Numbered from the stretch's first letter, positions 42,720 through 52,537 are shown. The stretch: 64,000 bases of DNA from Mycolicibacterium iranicum (GCF_001650495.1 NZ_LWCS01000023.1:1-64000), one strand, 5' to 3'. Translations and numbers: made by a program. The notes: generated by a model not told the origin, from the letters alone.

Positions 42720-43619
42720 TCAGGCTTTGACCAGCGTGAACTGCCCCAGTTCGCTGATACGGCGGTTGAAGAAGTCGCTGCACCCGGTCAGGTACTTCAT
42801 GTACCGCTGGTAGACCTCTTCGGAGGTGGCCGCGACGGCCTCGTCATGGTGGGCTTCCAGGGCCTCGGCCCAGGTGTCCAGCGTCCGCACGTAGTGCTCG
42901 TTGAGGAACTGCGTCTGCTCCAGGGCGAATCCGGCATCGGCGGAGAGCGCGACGATGTTCTCCTCGCCGGGCACCGAACCGCCGGGGAAGATCTCCTTGG
43001 CGATGAAACGCATGAACTTCAGGTCCGACATCACGATCGGAATGCCCAACTCGGGCCACTTCTTGAGCGGGTGCCCCAGAATCGCCTGCAGGAGGAAGCG
43101 CCCTCCGCTGGGCAACACGCTGCTGCACATCTTGAAGAAGGGCGCATACCGCTCCTGCGGAAACGCCTCGATCGCCTCGATGCTGATGATGCGGTCGACC
43201 GGCTCGTCGAACTGCTCCCAGCCGCGCAGCAGGATCCGCCGAGACCGCTCGGTGTCCATGCCGTCGAGCAGTTCTTGGGCGTACTTGCACTGGTTCCGGC
43301 TCAGCGTGAGGCCGACGACGTTGACGTCGTACTTCTCGACTGCCCGCTGCAGCACCGATCCCCAGCCGCAGCCGATGTCGAGCAGCGTCATGCCCGGTTC
43401 GAGATGCAGCTTGCCCAGCGACAGATCGATCTTCGCGACCTGGGCCTCGCCGAGCGTCATGTCGTCGCGCTCGTAGAACGCGCAGCTGTACGTCCGGGAC
43501 GGATCCTGGAACAGACCGAAGAAGTCGTCCGAGAGGTCGTAGTGAGCTTGAACCTCCGCAAAGTGAGGTTCCATGTTGTCGCCACTTTCGGGCGGCTGCT
43601 GCACCCTGCTCCCGGTCAT
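42720..43619 (-). CDS. Mycolic acid cyclopropane synthase-type methyltransferase
   Basis: This 299-residue SAM-dependent enzyme is of the CmaA/MmaA/UmaA group. Landmarks are QAHYDLSDDFFGLFQDP, YSCAFYERDDMTL, the SAM loop LDIGCGWGS near residue 82, and the C-terminal MKYLTGCSDFF. IEAIEAF replaces the more common GAFEHF, as also seen in UmaA-like members. It adds a methylene or methyl group to double bonds of meromycolates or other lipids. ATG 43619 with a GGAGG site was preferred. ATG 43574 is an alternative. It is convergent with the ketoacyl synthase (7 bases between stops). Confidence 0.9.
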   Translation of the reverse strand: MTGSRVQQPPESGDNMEPHFAEVQAHYDLSDDFFGLFQDPSRTYSCAFYERDDMTLGEAQVAKIDLSLGKLHLEPGMTLLDIGCGWGSVLQRAVEKYDVNVVGLTLSRNQCKYAQELLDGMDTERSRRILLRGWEQFDEPVDRIISIEAIEAFPQERYAPFFKMCSSVLPSGGRFLLQAILGHPLKKWPELGIPIVMSDLKFMRFIAKEIFPGGSVPGEENIVALSADAGFALEQTQFLNEHYVRTLDTWAEALEAHHDEAVAATSEEVYQRYMKYLTGCSDFFNRRISELGQFTLVKA

Positions 43620-43677
43620 CCCCGGCCGACCTCCATCTCAGGTAACGCGTGTGGCCAAATTACTACATGGCCGTCAG

Positions 43678-44610
43678 TTACTGCTTTTCCAAGGTGAATT
43701 GGACGACATCGGTGTAGCCCTCGCGGAACAGGTCCGCGCACCCCGTCAGGTACTTGTAGAACCGCTCGTAGATCTCCTCGGAGGTGATCTCGACGGCCTC
43801 GTCCTTCTTCTCCTTCAGGTTCGCTGCCCACGTATCGAGCGTCTTCACGTAATGGGGCTGCAGATGCTGCTCGCGGGTGACGGTGTAGCCGTTGCGGGTC
43901 GCGGCATCGGTGACTTGCGCGGCCAGCGGCAACCGTCCGCCGGGGTAGATCTCGTCCATGATGAATTTGATGAAGCGCACCTTCGACATGGTCAGCGGCA
44001 GCTTCTTGGCTTTGATCTCCTCATCGCTGGGGATGATGATCGTGTGCAGCATCTGCACACCGTCATCGGGCATCCAGCTGTAAGTGTTCTTCATGTAGTC
44101 GTCGTACTTGTTGAACCCGAAATGCTCGAACGCACCGATCGACACGATCCGGTCGACCTTGCCCTCGAAGTCTTCCCACGGCTGCAAACGGACTTCCATG
44201 CTGCGTGTCGTGTCGATGTTCGGGAACCGGTTGGTCTCGATGTGCTGCTTCTGGTTCTCCGACAGCGTCAAGCCGATGACGTTGACGTCGTACTTCTCCA
44301 CGGCGCGCTGAATCGTCGAGCCCCAGCCGCAGCCGATGTCGAGCAGCGTCATGCCCGGCTCGAGGCCGAGCTTGCCGAGGGACAGATCGACTTTCGCGAG
44401 CTGAGCCTGCTCGAGCGTGTAGTCGTCCTTCTCGAAGTATGCGCAGCTGTAGGTCTGCGATGGGTCCTGCCAGAGCTTGAAGAAGTCGTTCGAGATGTCG
44501 TAGTGGAACTGGACTTCCTTCTTGTCCGACCCACGTGTATCCGACGCCGACTTCGACAACCACGCGGACTTGGCGGTGGCGTTCGGATCTTCGGTTGACG
44601 TGTTCGGCAT
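43678..44610 (-). CDS. Mycolic acid methyltransferase / cyclopropane synthase-type enzyme
   Basis: This protein of about 310 residues is a paralogue of the downstream gene. It has VQFHYDISNDFFKLWQDP, YSCAYFEKDDYTLEQAQ, the SAM loop LDIGCGWGS, the catalytic-region SIGAFEHFGF, and the C-terminal YKYLTGCADLF. An N-terminal tail of about 35 residues is polar. Which member of the family it is (cis or trans cyclopropanation, methoxy branch) cannot be decided without alignment. Start candidates are ATG 44610 (best spacing to an AGGA), ATG 44619 and GTG 44652. It is followed after 58 bases by the second methyltransferase, probably co-transcribed. Confidence 0.9.
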   Translation of the reverse strand: MPNTSTEDPNATAKSAWLSKSASDTRGSDKKEVQFHYDISNDFFKLWQDPSQTYSCAYFEKDDYTLEQAQLAKVDLSLGKLGLEPGMTLLDIGCGWGSTIQRAVEKYDVNVIGLTLSENQKQHIETNRFPNIDTTRSMEVRLQPWEDFEGKVDRIVSIGAFEHFGFNKYDDYMKNTYSWMPDDGVQMLHTIIIPSDEEIKAKKLPLTMSKVRFIKFIMDEIYPGGRLPLAAQVTDAATRNGYTVTREQHLQPHYVKTLDTWAANLKEKKDEAVEITSEEIYERFYKYLTGCADLFREGYTDVVQFTLEKQ

Positions 44611-44835
44611 ACGACCCATCCTGTCTGCAAAAGTTCTGCTGCGACGTGACACGGCCCGGCTGTCTGTTCAACTCGGCCTTGACCCGCTCTAGGGGTGTGC
44701 ACCTCCATGATGCGAACACCGCGGCTTTGCCGACCATACCCGCCTGGTGGCGAGCGGGTCGAGGCGGCTCGCACGGGGCGAGGCGCGGATCTGCCTGCCT
44801 CGCGCGGCGGCCCACTGCAGGCGAGGATGGGCCCC

Positions 44836-45582
44836 ATGCCCGGCAAACATCAGGACACCGAAGCCCCGGCGATCTATGTCAAGGCGTGCATCAACGGTGC
44901 GCGGACACCCGACCAGCATCCGCATCTGCCTGTCACCCCCCGGCAGCTGGCGGCCGAAGCCGTCGCCGCGCATCGCGCCGGGGCAAAGGCGGTCCACATG
45001 CATCCCAAGAACTCCGACGGCAGGGATTCGCTGCTCGCGGCCGAAGTAGACGCCGCCGTCGCCGCCGTGCGCGAGGCGTTGCCGGGGTTGCCGCTGGGTG
45101 TCACCACGGGGTACTGGGCGCTGCCCGATGCGCAGCAGCGTCTGGACGCGGTGGCGGGCTGGACGGTTTTGCCTGATTTCGCGTCGTTGAACTGGCATGA
45201 ACCCGGTTCGCCGGAGCTCGCGCGGTTGCTGCTCGACCGGGGCCTCGGCGTAGAGGTCGGCATCTTCCACGCGGAGGCGGCGCAGACCTGGGCGGCCTCC
45301 GACGTCGCCGCGCACTGCATGCGCGTGATGATCGAGCTGGGCGCCGACGGCGATGTCGCCACAGCCGACGAAGTCCTGGTTCTCGTGGCCGAGGCGGACT
45401 CACCCGCACCGGTCCTGTTGCACGGCCTCGACGAAAGCTGTTGGCCGCTACTGCAACACGCGGGGTTGCGGGGTCTGCAGACACGCATCGGCTTGGAAGA
45501 CACGCTGACTCTGCCCGACGGGTCGGTCGCCGCAGGTAACGCGGAGCTTGTTTCGGCCGCGGTCGACCTCCTCAGTCGGTAG
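44836..45582 (+). CDS. Beta-keto acid cleavage enzyme family (BKACE, DUF849)
   Basis: This 248-residue TIM-barrel-like protein opens with AIYVKACINGARTP. It has TPRQLAAEAVAAHRAGA and the zinc-ligand HMH in KAVHMHPKN. FASLNWHEPGS and GVEVGIFHAEAA follow. BKACE enzymes condense a beta-keto acid with acetyl-CoA. Length is slightly below the usual 270-300. ATG 44836 has GAGG 9 bases upstream. ATG 44827 is possible. The last codons (VDLLSR, stop TAG) are inside the 45-bp direct repeat that reappears at 52553. Confidence 0.85.
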   Translation: MPGKHQDTEAPAIYVKACINGARTPDQHPHLPVTPRQLAAEAVAAHRAGAKAVHMHPKNSDGRDSLLAAEVDAAVAAVREALPGLPLGVTTGYWALPDAQQRLDAVAGWTVLPDFASLNWHEPGSPELARLLLDRGLGVEVGIFHAEAAQTWAASDVAAHCMRVMIELGADGDVATADEVLVLVAEADSPAPVLLHGLDESCWPLLQHAGLRGLQTRIGLEDTLTLPDGSVAAGNAELVSAAVDLLSR

Positions 45583-45606
45583 GAGGCGCGAGCACGAAGT
45601 CGGCGA
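45562..45606. repeat. Direct repeat, left copy (3' ends of BKACE and cupin genes)
   Basis: These 45 bases match 52553-52597 at 43 positions. The first part is the intact end of the BKACE gene. The rest, read on the minus strand, encodes ADFVLAPPTD and a stop, the end of the cupin gene found intact at 52563. The copy therefore carries a cupin remnant. Both mismatches are third-codon synonymous changes in the gene concerned. Confidence 0.85.
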
Positions 45607-46086
45607 CGCCGTTTTGCTCGACAGCTGCACCCGGCCCGGAGCGGTGGTGCGGGGTGCAGACACGCGCCGATCTCGGGCGGCGGCATGGTATCGCGGAATG
45701 GTATTACCGATCGTTTAGCTGTGTTCGTGCCATGCTGTTGCTGACGGTACCGAGGCGGACATACAGCATACGCACGGCATGGTCCTGACTTGCGCATTTT
45801 CGAAGAGTTGTGCATTTTTTGCTTTCTTTGGAAAAAGACTGAAAGTCGCTGAAAGAAAAACTGTCGTTAGCAGAAATTTCACCTGAACCGGCGACGCGTA
45901 GTAGGTCGGCGATGTTAGGTTGCATCCGTTGCCAACCCGCACCCGTACAGAAGAGTGCGAAAGGTGTTGGGCTCCACAACTTTTCACGTGTATTCCTGCT
46001 GTGCTGCTGTTCGGGGCGCGGTTGGTGCACTCAAAAATCGCCACGGGGTTTGCTGATACCGGGGTTGAGCGAACGGGGGACTCGCC
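45607..46086. other. Intergenic region upstream of the giant secreted protein
   Basis: No convincing gene was found in these 480 bases. Composition is visibly poorer in GC than its surroundings, with A- and T-rich stretches around 45808-45870. This could be a promoter region or recently acquired DNA. A minus-strand open frame at 45704-46030 has no ribosome site or recognisable motif. Confidence 0.5.
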
Positions 46087-49000
46087 ATGAATGCTGCGCT
46101 GAACATCCGCTTTGGGTCGAATCTGGCACTGGGAACGGTGAACGTCCCAGCGGGCCCGACAAGGGCAGCCAGCTATGGCAAGTATGTCGGCCGGGTGGGC
46201 GCGTTGGCGGTGGCATTGGGCGTGGGGTTCGCGGTGGCCACCGGTGGTGGAGCAGGGGTGGCGCATGCTGATCCCGACGCGGCGTCGTCCGAGTCGCCGT
46301 CGAGCGCTTCGGAGTCCGATTCCAGCGCCGAGTCCCCGGCAGACTCGCCCTCGGATTCCTCGTCGGACTCAGATGAGACCGACGCCGAAGAGCCCGATGC
46401 GGAGGGCGAAGCATCGACAGGAACCGACGAAGGCAGCGACGAGCCGGTCGTCGAGGAACCGGCTGAGGAAGAGCCGGAAGCCGAAACCGAGACTGTTTTA
46501 GGCGATCCGGTCGACACCGGCAGTGACACGCCACCGGTATCCGAAGACGAGCCGGCCGCGACCGAGCCCCACGATTCTGATTCCTCGCAGGAATCGGACA
46601 CCGACGGCGTGGTGGACCCCACCGAACCGTCGACCGAGGAGTCGGTGCCTGAGTGGGAAGCGGTCGAGGAACAGGGCGCTGACGCTGACGTCGAACCGTC
46701 GGTGAGCTTGCCGCAACAAGAGACCCCGGCGCAGGTAGAAGTGTCCATGCCGAGCGCTGAGCCGTCGTCATCTGAGGAGAGCGCCGGCGCGGATTTGGTC
46801 ACCACGTCGGTCAGCGCATTGCTCGCCCCGTTTGTATCGCCGCCGGCGCCGGCACCGGCGCCGGCACCAACGCTGTGGGCCTGGTTGACGGTGGTGACTC
46901 GGGAGATTCAGCGGACGTGGTTCAATCGCCGGCCAGATATGAAGCCAAATCAAATCTTTTCGGTGTCGGTCGATGAATTGGGTCAGCCGAGTCAGCCGTT
47001 GGCGTTTGGTGGTATCGACCCCGATGGCGACCCGTTGAAATATTGGGTCGCGCCGAAGAATTGGTTTGGCCCGCAACACGGCTCGGTGAACATCGACCAG
47101 GCTACGGGCACGTTCACCTACACCCCGGACGCGGCTTTTGCGATCACCGGAGGTAGGGACACGTTCCTGGTTCGGGTCACCGATCTGTCCATGGGCACCA
47201 GGTCCTACGGATTGGCCAGTTGGCTGACCGGTGCCTACCGTGACTACGAGTTCGTCACGGTGGTCGTGGCTCCGGTCAGCCAGGCACCGGTCGCCGGAAA
47301 CGACAGCTTCACCGGGCCTGAAGACACCCCGGTCACGGGCAATGTGTTGACCAACGACGCCGATCCCGACAGCGATGATCTGCAAGCCCTGCTGGTTAAA
47401 GGACCCCAGCACGGTACGTTGACGCTGAACACCAACGGATCATTCGTCTACACACCGAACACCGATTTCAACGGTGTCGACACTTTCACTTACCGCGCGT
47501 CCGATACCACCGAGTCCGACACCGCGACCGCGACGATCTCCATCACCGCGGTCAATGACGCCCCCACCGCACCGTCGGCCAGTTACGGCCTCAACGAAGA
47601 CGGTGTGATCGAGGCCGCGCTGAACGGGTCTGATCGTGACGGCGACACCCTGGACTACACGGTTGCCACCGGGCCTGCGCACGGAGCAGTGGTAGTCGCC
47701 AATGGGCGGTTCACCTACACCGCGTCCGCCAATTACTACGGCCCTGACTCGTTCACCTATACCGTCACCGATTCCGCCGGGGGAGCGGCCACCGCGACCA
47801 TCGCGATCAGCGTGGCGGCGGTCAACGACACCCCGGTGGCCGGAGCCGATTCGTACACGGTGGCCGAGGACGACACGCTTACCGTGAGTGGGCCCGGAGT
47901 GCTGATCAACGACGTCGATTCCGACGACGACAGCCTGACCGCCGTGCTGAGCGTGGGACCGCGCAACGGGTCGGTGAGTCTGAATACCAACGGATCATTC
48001 GTCTACACCCCCGACGAGGACTACTACGGCACTGACTCTTTCACCTACACGGTCACCGATCCCTTCGGGGCTACCGCCACCGCGACGGTGACGATCACCA
48101 TCGACGCGGTCAACGACCCCCCAACGCCGATCGGCGAGCCTGAGGTCGGCCAGCCCGATCCGGCCACCGGTGTCGTCTCCGGCTCGGTCCGCTTCAGTGA
48201 TACCGAAGGTGATGTTCCGACCTTCGGTACCCCGGGGACGTCCACCAAGGGTGGGACGGTCACGATCGATCCGGAGACCGGTGAATTCATCTACACGCCA
48301 AGCGAAGAGGCGCGTCACGATGCGGCCGCTGACGACGCGGGCCCCGATGATCTGGTCGACACGTTCACGGTGACGGTGGATGACGGCCACGGCGGCACCA
48401 CCGAGGTGCTGGTGTCGGTCACGATCACCCCGGACAATGAGGATCCGACGGTCGGTACCCCGTCCATCGGCGCCCCGGATCCGGCCACCGGTGTCGTTTC
48501 CGGCTCGATCCCGGTCGGTGACGCCGATGGGGATGCGCCGGTGTTCACCGTGCCGGGGACGTCCACCAAGGGTGGGACGGTCACGATCGATCCGGAGACC
48601 GGTGAATTCATTTACACGCCAAGCGAAGAGGCGCGTCACGATGCGGCCGCTGATGACGCGGATCCCGATGATCTGGTCGACACGTTCACGGTGACGGTGG
48701 ATGACGGCCACGGCGGCACCACCGACATGGTCGTTTCGGTCACGATCACCCCGGACAATGAGGACCCGAAGATCGGTACCCCGTCCATCGGCGCCCCGGA
48801 TCCGGCCACCGGTGTCGTTTCCGGCTCGATCCCGGTCGGTGACGCCGATGGGGATGCGCCGGTGTTCACCGTGCCGGGGACGTCCACCAAGGGTGGGACG
48901 GTCACGATCGATCCGGAGACCGGTGATTTCATTTACACGCCAAGCGAAGAGGCGCGTCACGATGCGGCCGCTGATGACGCGGATCCCGATGATCTGGTCG

Positions 49001-52000
49001 ACACGTTCACGGTGACGGTCGATGACGGCCACGGCGGCACCACCGACATGGTCGTTTCGGTCACGATCACCCCGGACAATGAGGGGCCCACTGGTACTGC
49101 CACCGTCGGATCACCCAACGCCACAACAGGTGTCGTGAGTGGGACCATCTCGGCGGATGATGCCGACGGTGATACCCCGGTGATCACGGTGCCGGCGACG
49201 TCCACGCAGGGCGGGACGATCAGCTTCGATCCGGTGACCGGTGAGTTCAGCTACACCCCAAGCGATGAAGCACGGACTGCCGCCGCCGCCGGCGATGCCA
49301 CCCCTGATGATTTGGTCGACACATTCACCGTGGCCATCGAGGACGGCCACGGCGGGTTTACCGAGCTGTTGGTTTCGGTGGCGGTTGCGCCGAACAACGC
49401 CGCGCCTACGGGCATCGCGAACCCGGGCACTCCGGACGCGGTTACCGGCGAGGTCACCGGCACGGTCACCGGAACCGACCCCGACGGTGACACCCTCGAA
49501 TACAGTGCCCCGGGTGCCAGCACCAAGGGTGGCACTGTCACCATTGACCCCGTCACGGGCGAATTCGTCTACACGCCAACGGAAGAGGCCCGGCACAACG
49601 CTGCCGCCGATAACGCCGCCGCCGATGATCTGTTCGACACCTTCACCGTCACGATCGCCGACGGCCGGGGCGGAATCGGCGAAGTCGTGGTTTCTGTGGC
49701 GATCGGTCCGAACAACGCAGAGCCCACCGCCGGTGAAGCCTCCATCGGCGAACCGGATCGCGCTACGGGCACCGTGACTGGCACCCTCCCGTTCACCGAC
49801 GCCGACGGTGACACCCTCACTTACAGCGGGCCGATCACCACCCCGTATGGCACCGTGACCATCGACCCGGTCACCGGCCAATTCACGTACACCCCCAACG
49901 AGGCGGCACGTGAAGCGGCCGCCGCTGAGGGAACAACCGGGGGCACGATTGTCCTCGCCGACCCGTTGGCCGTAACCCAAGGAACGTTTGACGGTCCTTT
50001 GGGCGGTCTTTACGGACTATCCCAACTTGGGAACGCTGCCGATGGGCAGGGGGTGCGTCAGTTCGTCGCTACCTTCTTCACCGCGGACGCCACACAGACC
50101 TACATTTTCGGTCAGACCAGTGCGCCTGTCGACACCGTGATGATCCTCTACGTAGGAGCATTCGACCCGAACTCGCCCGCCAGCAATGCAGTAGTTCTCA
50201 ACGACGACACTCCAGTGGCAGTACACGCCGCAGCCGGTGCAGTCGTGCAGAACCCGAGCGGTTGTGGAAGTACGAGCTACTGTCCCCAGGTCAGTATGGA
50301 CCTGACGGCGGGCCAAACGGTCACACTGGTGATCACTACCTACGCTTACGGCAACCAGATCACTTTGGGGCTTCCGCAGACCTTCTACACCACCGGTCCG
50401 GGCCGTTTCTCGACATTCTCACCGGTGGATACCTTCAGCATCACCGCCGATGACGGTCACGGGGGTGTGTCAAGCGTGTCGGTCTCTGTGCCCATCGCGC
50501 CGGCCAACTCCGCACCGACTGCGACGGTGACGTCGGCCAGCCCAGACCCCGACACCGGAGTCGTCGACGGAACGGTCATCGCCAGTGACGCCGACGATGA
50601 CGCCGTCACCTACAGCGCACCGGTCACCACCGCCAAGGGCGGCACCGTCACGATCGACTCGACGACGGGTGCGTTCACCTACACCCCGACCGAGGGCGTT
50701 CGCCACACCGCCGCCGCCGACAATGCCGCGCCCGACGATCTGGTTGACACCTTCACCGTCACCCTGACCGACGGATGGGGCGGCAGCACCGAAATCGTGG
50801 TCTCTGTCAACATCGGGCCCGCCAACCAAGCCCCCATCGTCCACGTCTCGACGGTAGGAACCCCTGACGCCACCACAGGTGTCGTCACCGGCATCGTCAC
50901 TGCCACGGACAGCGACGGTGACATGCCGGTCATCACGGTGCCGGTGACGAGCACCAAGGGCGGCACCATAACGTTCGACTCTCACACCGGCGAATTCACC
51001 TACACCCCAAGCGAAGAAGCCCGCAGCAACGCAGCCGACGGTGATGCGACCCCCGACGACCTGATCGATACGTTCACCGTCACCATCGACGACGGCCACC
51101 GCGGGACTACCGACGTCCTCGTCAGCGTGACCGTCGAACCGGCCCTCGATGCCCCGACGAGCATCGGCGCTGACCCTGTCATCACCGGCAACGAGGACGA
51201 AGCGCTGGAGATCGACGTCGAGGGTCTGCTCGCCAACGACTTCGACCCAGACGGGCCCCTGACCGTGACCGCGGTGGGCGGTGCTATCGGGGGCACGGTA
51301 AGCCTTCTCAATGGCATCATCACGTTCAGCCCCACGGCCAATCACAATGGTCCGGCCGAGTTCACCTACACGGTTACCGACACCGGTGCCGGAACGATCA
51401 CCCCTGTAACCCAAACCCTCACCATCGCAGCGATAAACGATATTCCTACCGGCACCGTGAGCCAGGATGTACCCGATCCTGAGACTGGCTCCGTCGGCGG
51501 CTGGATTGACGGGGCCGACGTGGACGGCGACGGACTCACCTACAGCGGACCTAAGACTACCGAGCACGGGACCGTGACCATCGATCCGACCACCGGTGAA
51601 TTCACCTACACCCCGAATCCCGACGACACGAAACCAATTCTGGATTTCGGTTTTGAAACTGGTACGACCGCGGGCTGGAACACCGGAAGCCAGGCTGGCA
51701 GCCCTCTCAGCGGTCCGATATCGGCTCCGGGTCACGGAGTGACGGTTACCAACGGTACGTCGACCTTCTCAGGAGGGGGGACGACCTGGACATACACGGC
51801 GAAGGGCGCTCACGCAGGAGTTCTGGCGCCGCGAAACGGCTCACCGACGTTCCAGGACGCTGCCGCCGCACTCGGGCTAACGGCCGCCGAAGCGCAGGCC
51901 ATCGTCACTACCAGCGGCGCGGCGATCACCAACGCGTCGTGGATCACCAAGGACGTGAACCTGACCGCCGGTGAGACGTACACGATTGCCTGGAATTACC

Positions 52001-52443
52001 TCAGCACTGATTACGAACCATTCAACGACGGCTCCGTGACGTCCCTGGTGTACACCGGAGCAGGCCCAGCTCCGACCATCTCCGTCAACAATTACGACGC
52101 GCGATACGCGCTGCTGGGCTTCACGAACATCGGCACCGGTGACTACTCGACCGGATCGTATGGATCCACCGGTTGGCAAACGGCCACCTACCAGGTCTCG
52201 CAAACGGGTACCTATCGGCTGGGCTTCGTGGCGTTCAATCTCAGCGACACGGCCCTGTCCCCAGTGCTGCTCATCGACGACGGCCCGGGGACCACGCTCC
52301 GCAACGGTCAACCTTTCAACCCCGTCCCTCCGAACAACCCGACCGTTCCTGACAACAGTGCTACCAGCGATTCGTTCGACGTCACCATTGACGACGGCAA
52401 TGGCGGCATCACGACGGTGACGGTGACAGTACCGCTTTCCTGA
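46087..52443 (+). CDS. Giant secreted Ig/cadherin-like and VCBS-type repeat protein with two inserted domains
   Basis: The protein has 2118 residues. Residues 1-61 form a signal peptide with a long basic start, a hydrophobic core (VGALAVALGVGFAVATGGG) and an AHA cleavage site. An acidic Ser/Glu/Asp-rich region runs to about 240, then a PAPAPAPAP linker. Three Ig/cadherin-like repeats ending in AVNDxP span about 398-680, followed by eight VCBS-like repeats of about 107 residues (motifs GTVTIDP-TGEFTYTP, DTFTVTVDDGHGG) and two further repeats. Two unrelated domains interrupt repeats at about 1281-1441 (with a Cys pair in GCGSTSYCP) and 1848-2086 (jelly-roll-like, starting GFETGTTAGW). There is no visible cell-wall anchor. 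An adhesive or cell-surface role is inferred. A 19-bp hairpin follows 50 bases after the stop. Confidence 0.88.
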   Translation: MNAALNIRFGSNLALGTVNVPAGPTRAASYGKYVGRVGALAVALGVGFAVATGGGAGVAHADPDAASSESPSSASESDSSAESPADSPSDSSSDSDETDAEEPDAEGEASTGTDEGSDEPVVEEPAEEEPEAETETVLGDPVDTGSDTPPVSEDEPAATEPHDSDSSQESDTDGVVDPTEPSTEESVPEWEAVEEQGADADVEPSVSLPQQETPAQVEVSMPSAEPSSSEESAGADLVTTSVSALLAPFVSPPAPAPAPAPTLWAWLTVVTREIQRTWFNRRPDMKPNQIFSVSVDELGQPSQPLAFGGIDPDGDPLKYWVAPKNWFGPQHGSVNIDQATGTFTYTPDAAFAITGGRDTFLVRVTDLSMGTRSYGLASWLTGAYRDYEFVTVVVAPVSQAPVAGNDSFTGPEDTPVTGNVLTNDADPDSDDLQALLVKGPQHGTLTLNTNGSFVYTPNTDFNGVDTFTYRASDTTESDTATATISITAVNDAPTAPSASYGLNEDGVIEAALNGSDRDGDTLDYTVATGPAHGAVVVANGRFTYTASANYYGPDSFTYTVTDSAGGAATATIAISVAAVNDTPVAGADSYTVAEDDTLTVSGPGVLINDVDSDDDSLTAVLSVGPRNGSVSLNTNGSFVYTPDEDYYGTDSFTYTVTDPFGATATATVTITIDAVNDPPTPIGEPEVGQPDPATGVVSGSVRFSDTEGDVPTFGTPGTSTKGGTVTIDPETGEFIYTPSEEARHDAAADDAGPDDLVDTFTVTVDDGHGGTTEVLVSVTITPDNEDPTVGTPSIGAPDPATGVVSGSIPVGDADGDAPVFTVPGTSTKGGTVTIDPETGEFIYTPSEEARHDAAADDADPDDLVDTFTVTVDDGHGGTTDMVVSVTITPDNEDPKIGTPSIGAPDPATGVVSGSIPVGDADGDAPVFTVPGTSTKGGTVTIDPETGDFIYTPSEEARHDAAADDADPDDLVDTFTVTVDDGHGGTTDMVVSVTITPDNEGPTGTATVGSPNATTGVVSGTISADDADGDTPVITVPATSTQGGTISFDPVTGEFSYTPSDEARTAAAAGDATPDDLVDTFTVAIEDGHGGFTELLVSVAVAPNNAAPTGIANPGTPDAVTGEVTGTVTGTDPDGDTLEYSAPGASTKGGTVTIDPVTGEFVYTPTEEARHNAAADNAAADDLFDTFTVTIADGRGGIGEVVVSVAIGPNNAEPTAGEASIGEPDRATGTVTGTLPFTDADGDTLTYSGPITTPYGTVTIDPVTGQFTYTPNEAAREAAAAEGTTGGTIVLADPLAVTQGTFDGPLGGLYGLSQLGNAADGQGVRQFVATFFTADATQTYIFGQTSAPVDTVMILYVGAFDPNSPASNAVVLNDDTPVAVHAAAGAVVQNPSGCGSTSYCPQVSMDLTAGQTVTLVITTYAYGNQITLGLPQTFYTTGPGRFSTFSPVDTFSITADDGHGGVSSVSVSVPIAPANSAPTATVTSASPDPDTGVVDGTVIASDADDDAVTYSAPVTTAKGGTVTIDSTTGAFTYTPTEGVRHTAAADNAAPDDLVDTFTVTLTDGWGGSTEIVVSVNIGPANQAPIVHVSTVGTPDATTGVVTGIVTATDSDGDMPVITVPVTSTKGGTITFDSHTGEFTYTPSEEARSNAADGDATPDDLIDTFTVTIDDGHRGTTDVLVSVTVEPALDAPTSIGADPVITGNEDEALEIDVEGLLANDFDPDGPLTVTAVGGAIGGTVSLLNGIITFSPTANHNGPAEFTYTVTDTGAGTITPVTQTLTIAAINDIPTGTVSQDVPDPETGSVGGWIDGADVDGDGLTYSGPKTTEHGTVTIDPTTGEFTYTPNPDDTKPILDFGFETGTTAGWNTGSQAGSPLSGPISAPGHGVTVTNGTSTFSGGGTTWTYTAKGAHAGVLAPRNGSPTFQDAAAALGLTAAEAQAIVTTSGAAITNASWITKDVNLTAGETYTIAWNYLSTDYEPFNDGSVTSLVYTGAGPAPTISVNNYDARYALLGFTNIGTGDYSTGSYGSTGWQTATYQVSQTGTYRLGFVAFNLSDTALSPVLLIDDGPGTTLRNGQPFNPVPPNNPTVPDNSATSDSFDVTIDDGNGGITTVTVTVPLS
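48133..49095 (+). repeat. Three near-identical 321-bp coding repeats
   Basis: Units begin at about 48133, 48454 and 48775, a period of 321 bp or 107 codons. The second and third units differ at only a few positions over the whole length. The first differs mainly in its first 60 bases. This marks recent tandem amplification, so the number of repeats may vary between strains and is a place to check assembly. Confidence 0.85.
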
Positions 52444-52493
52444 AGAAGAGCCCGGCCTCGGTTCTGGCGCCGGAGACACCGACGGACAGTACG

Positions 52494-52537
52494 CGACCTG
52501 TGCCCCTGCACCGAGACGGGTGCAGGGGCACAGGTCG
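52494..52537 (+). terminator. Strong hairpin terminator after the giant protein
   Basis: A perfect 19-base inverted repeat (52494-52512 and 52519-52537) encloses the 6-base loop GAGACG. It is GC-rich and lacks a T-tract, as is common in mycobacteria. It starts 51 bases after the stop codon and could terminate both the giant gene and the opposing cupin gene. Confidence 0.8.

Noticed and set aside
45704..46030. Minus-strand frame of 108 codons upstream of the giant protein gene
   Set aside because: No ribosome site, no motif and atypical composition. It probably reflects the AT-richer intergenic DNA.
48133..49095. Tandem repeats considered as a CRISPR array
   Set aside because: Units are 321 bp, in frame and coding, without short repeats and unique spacers.
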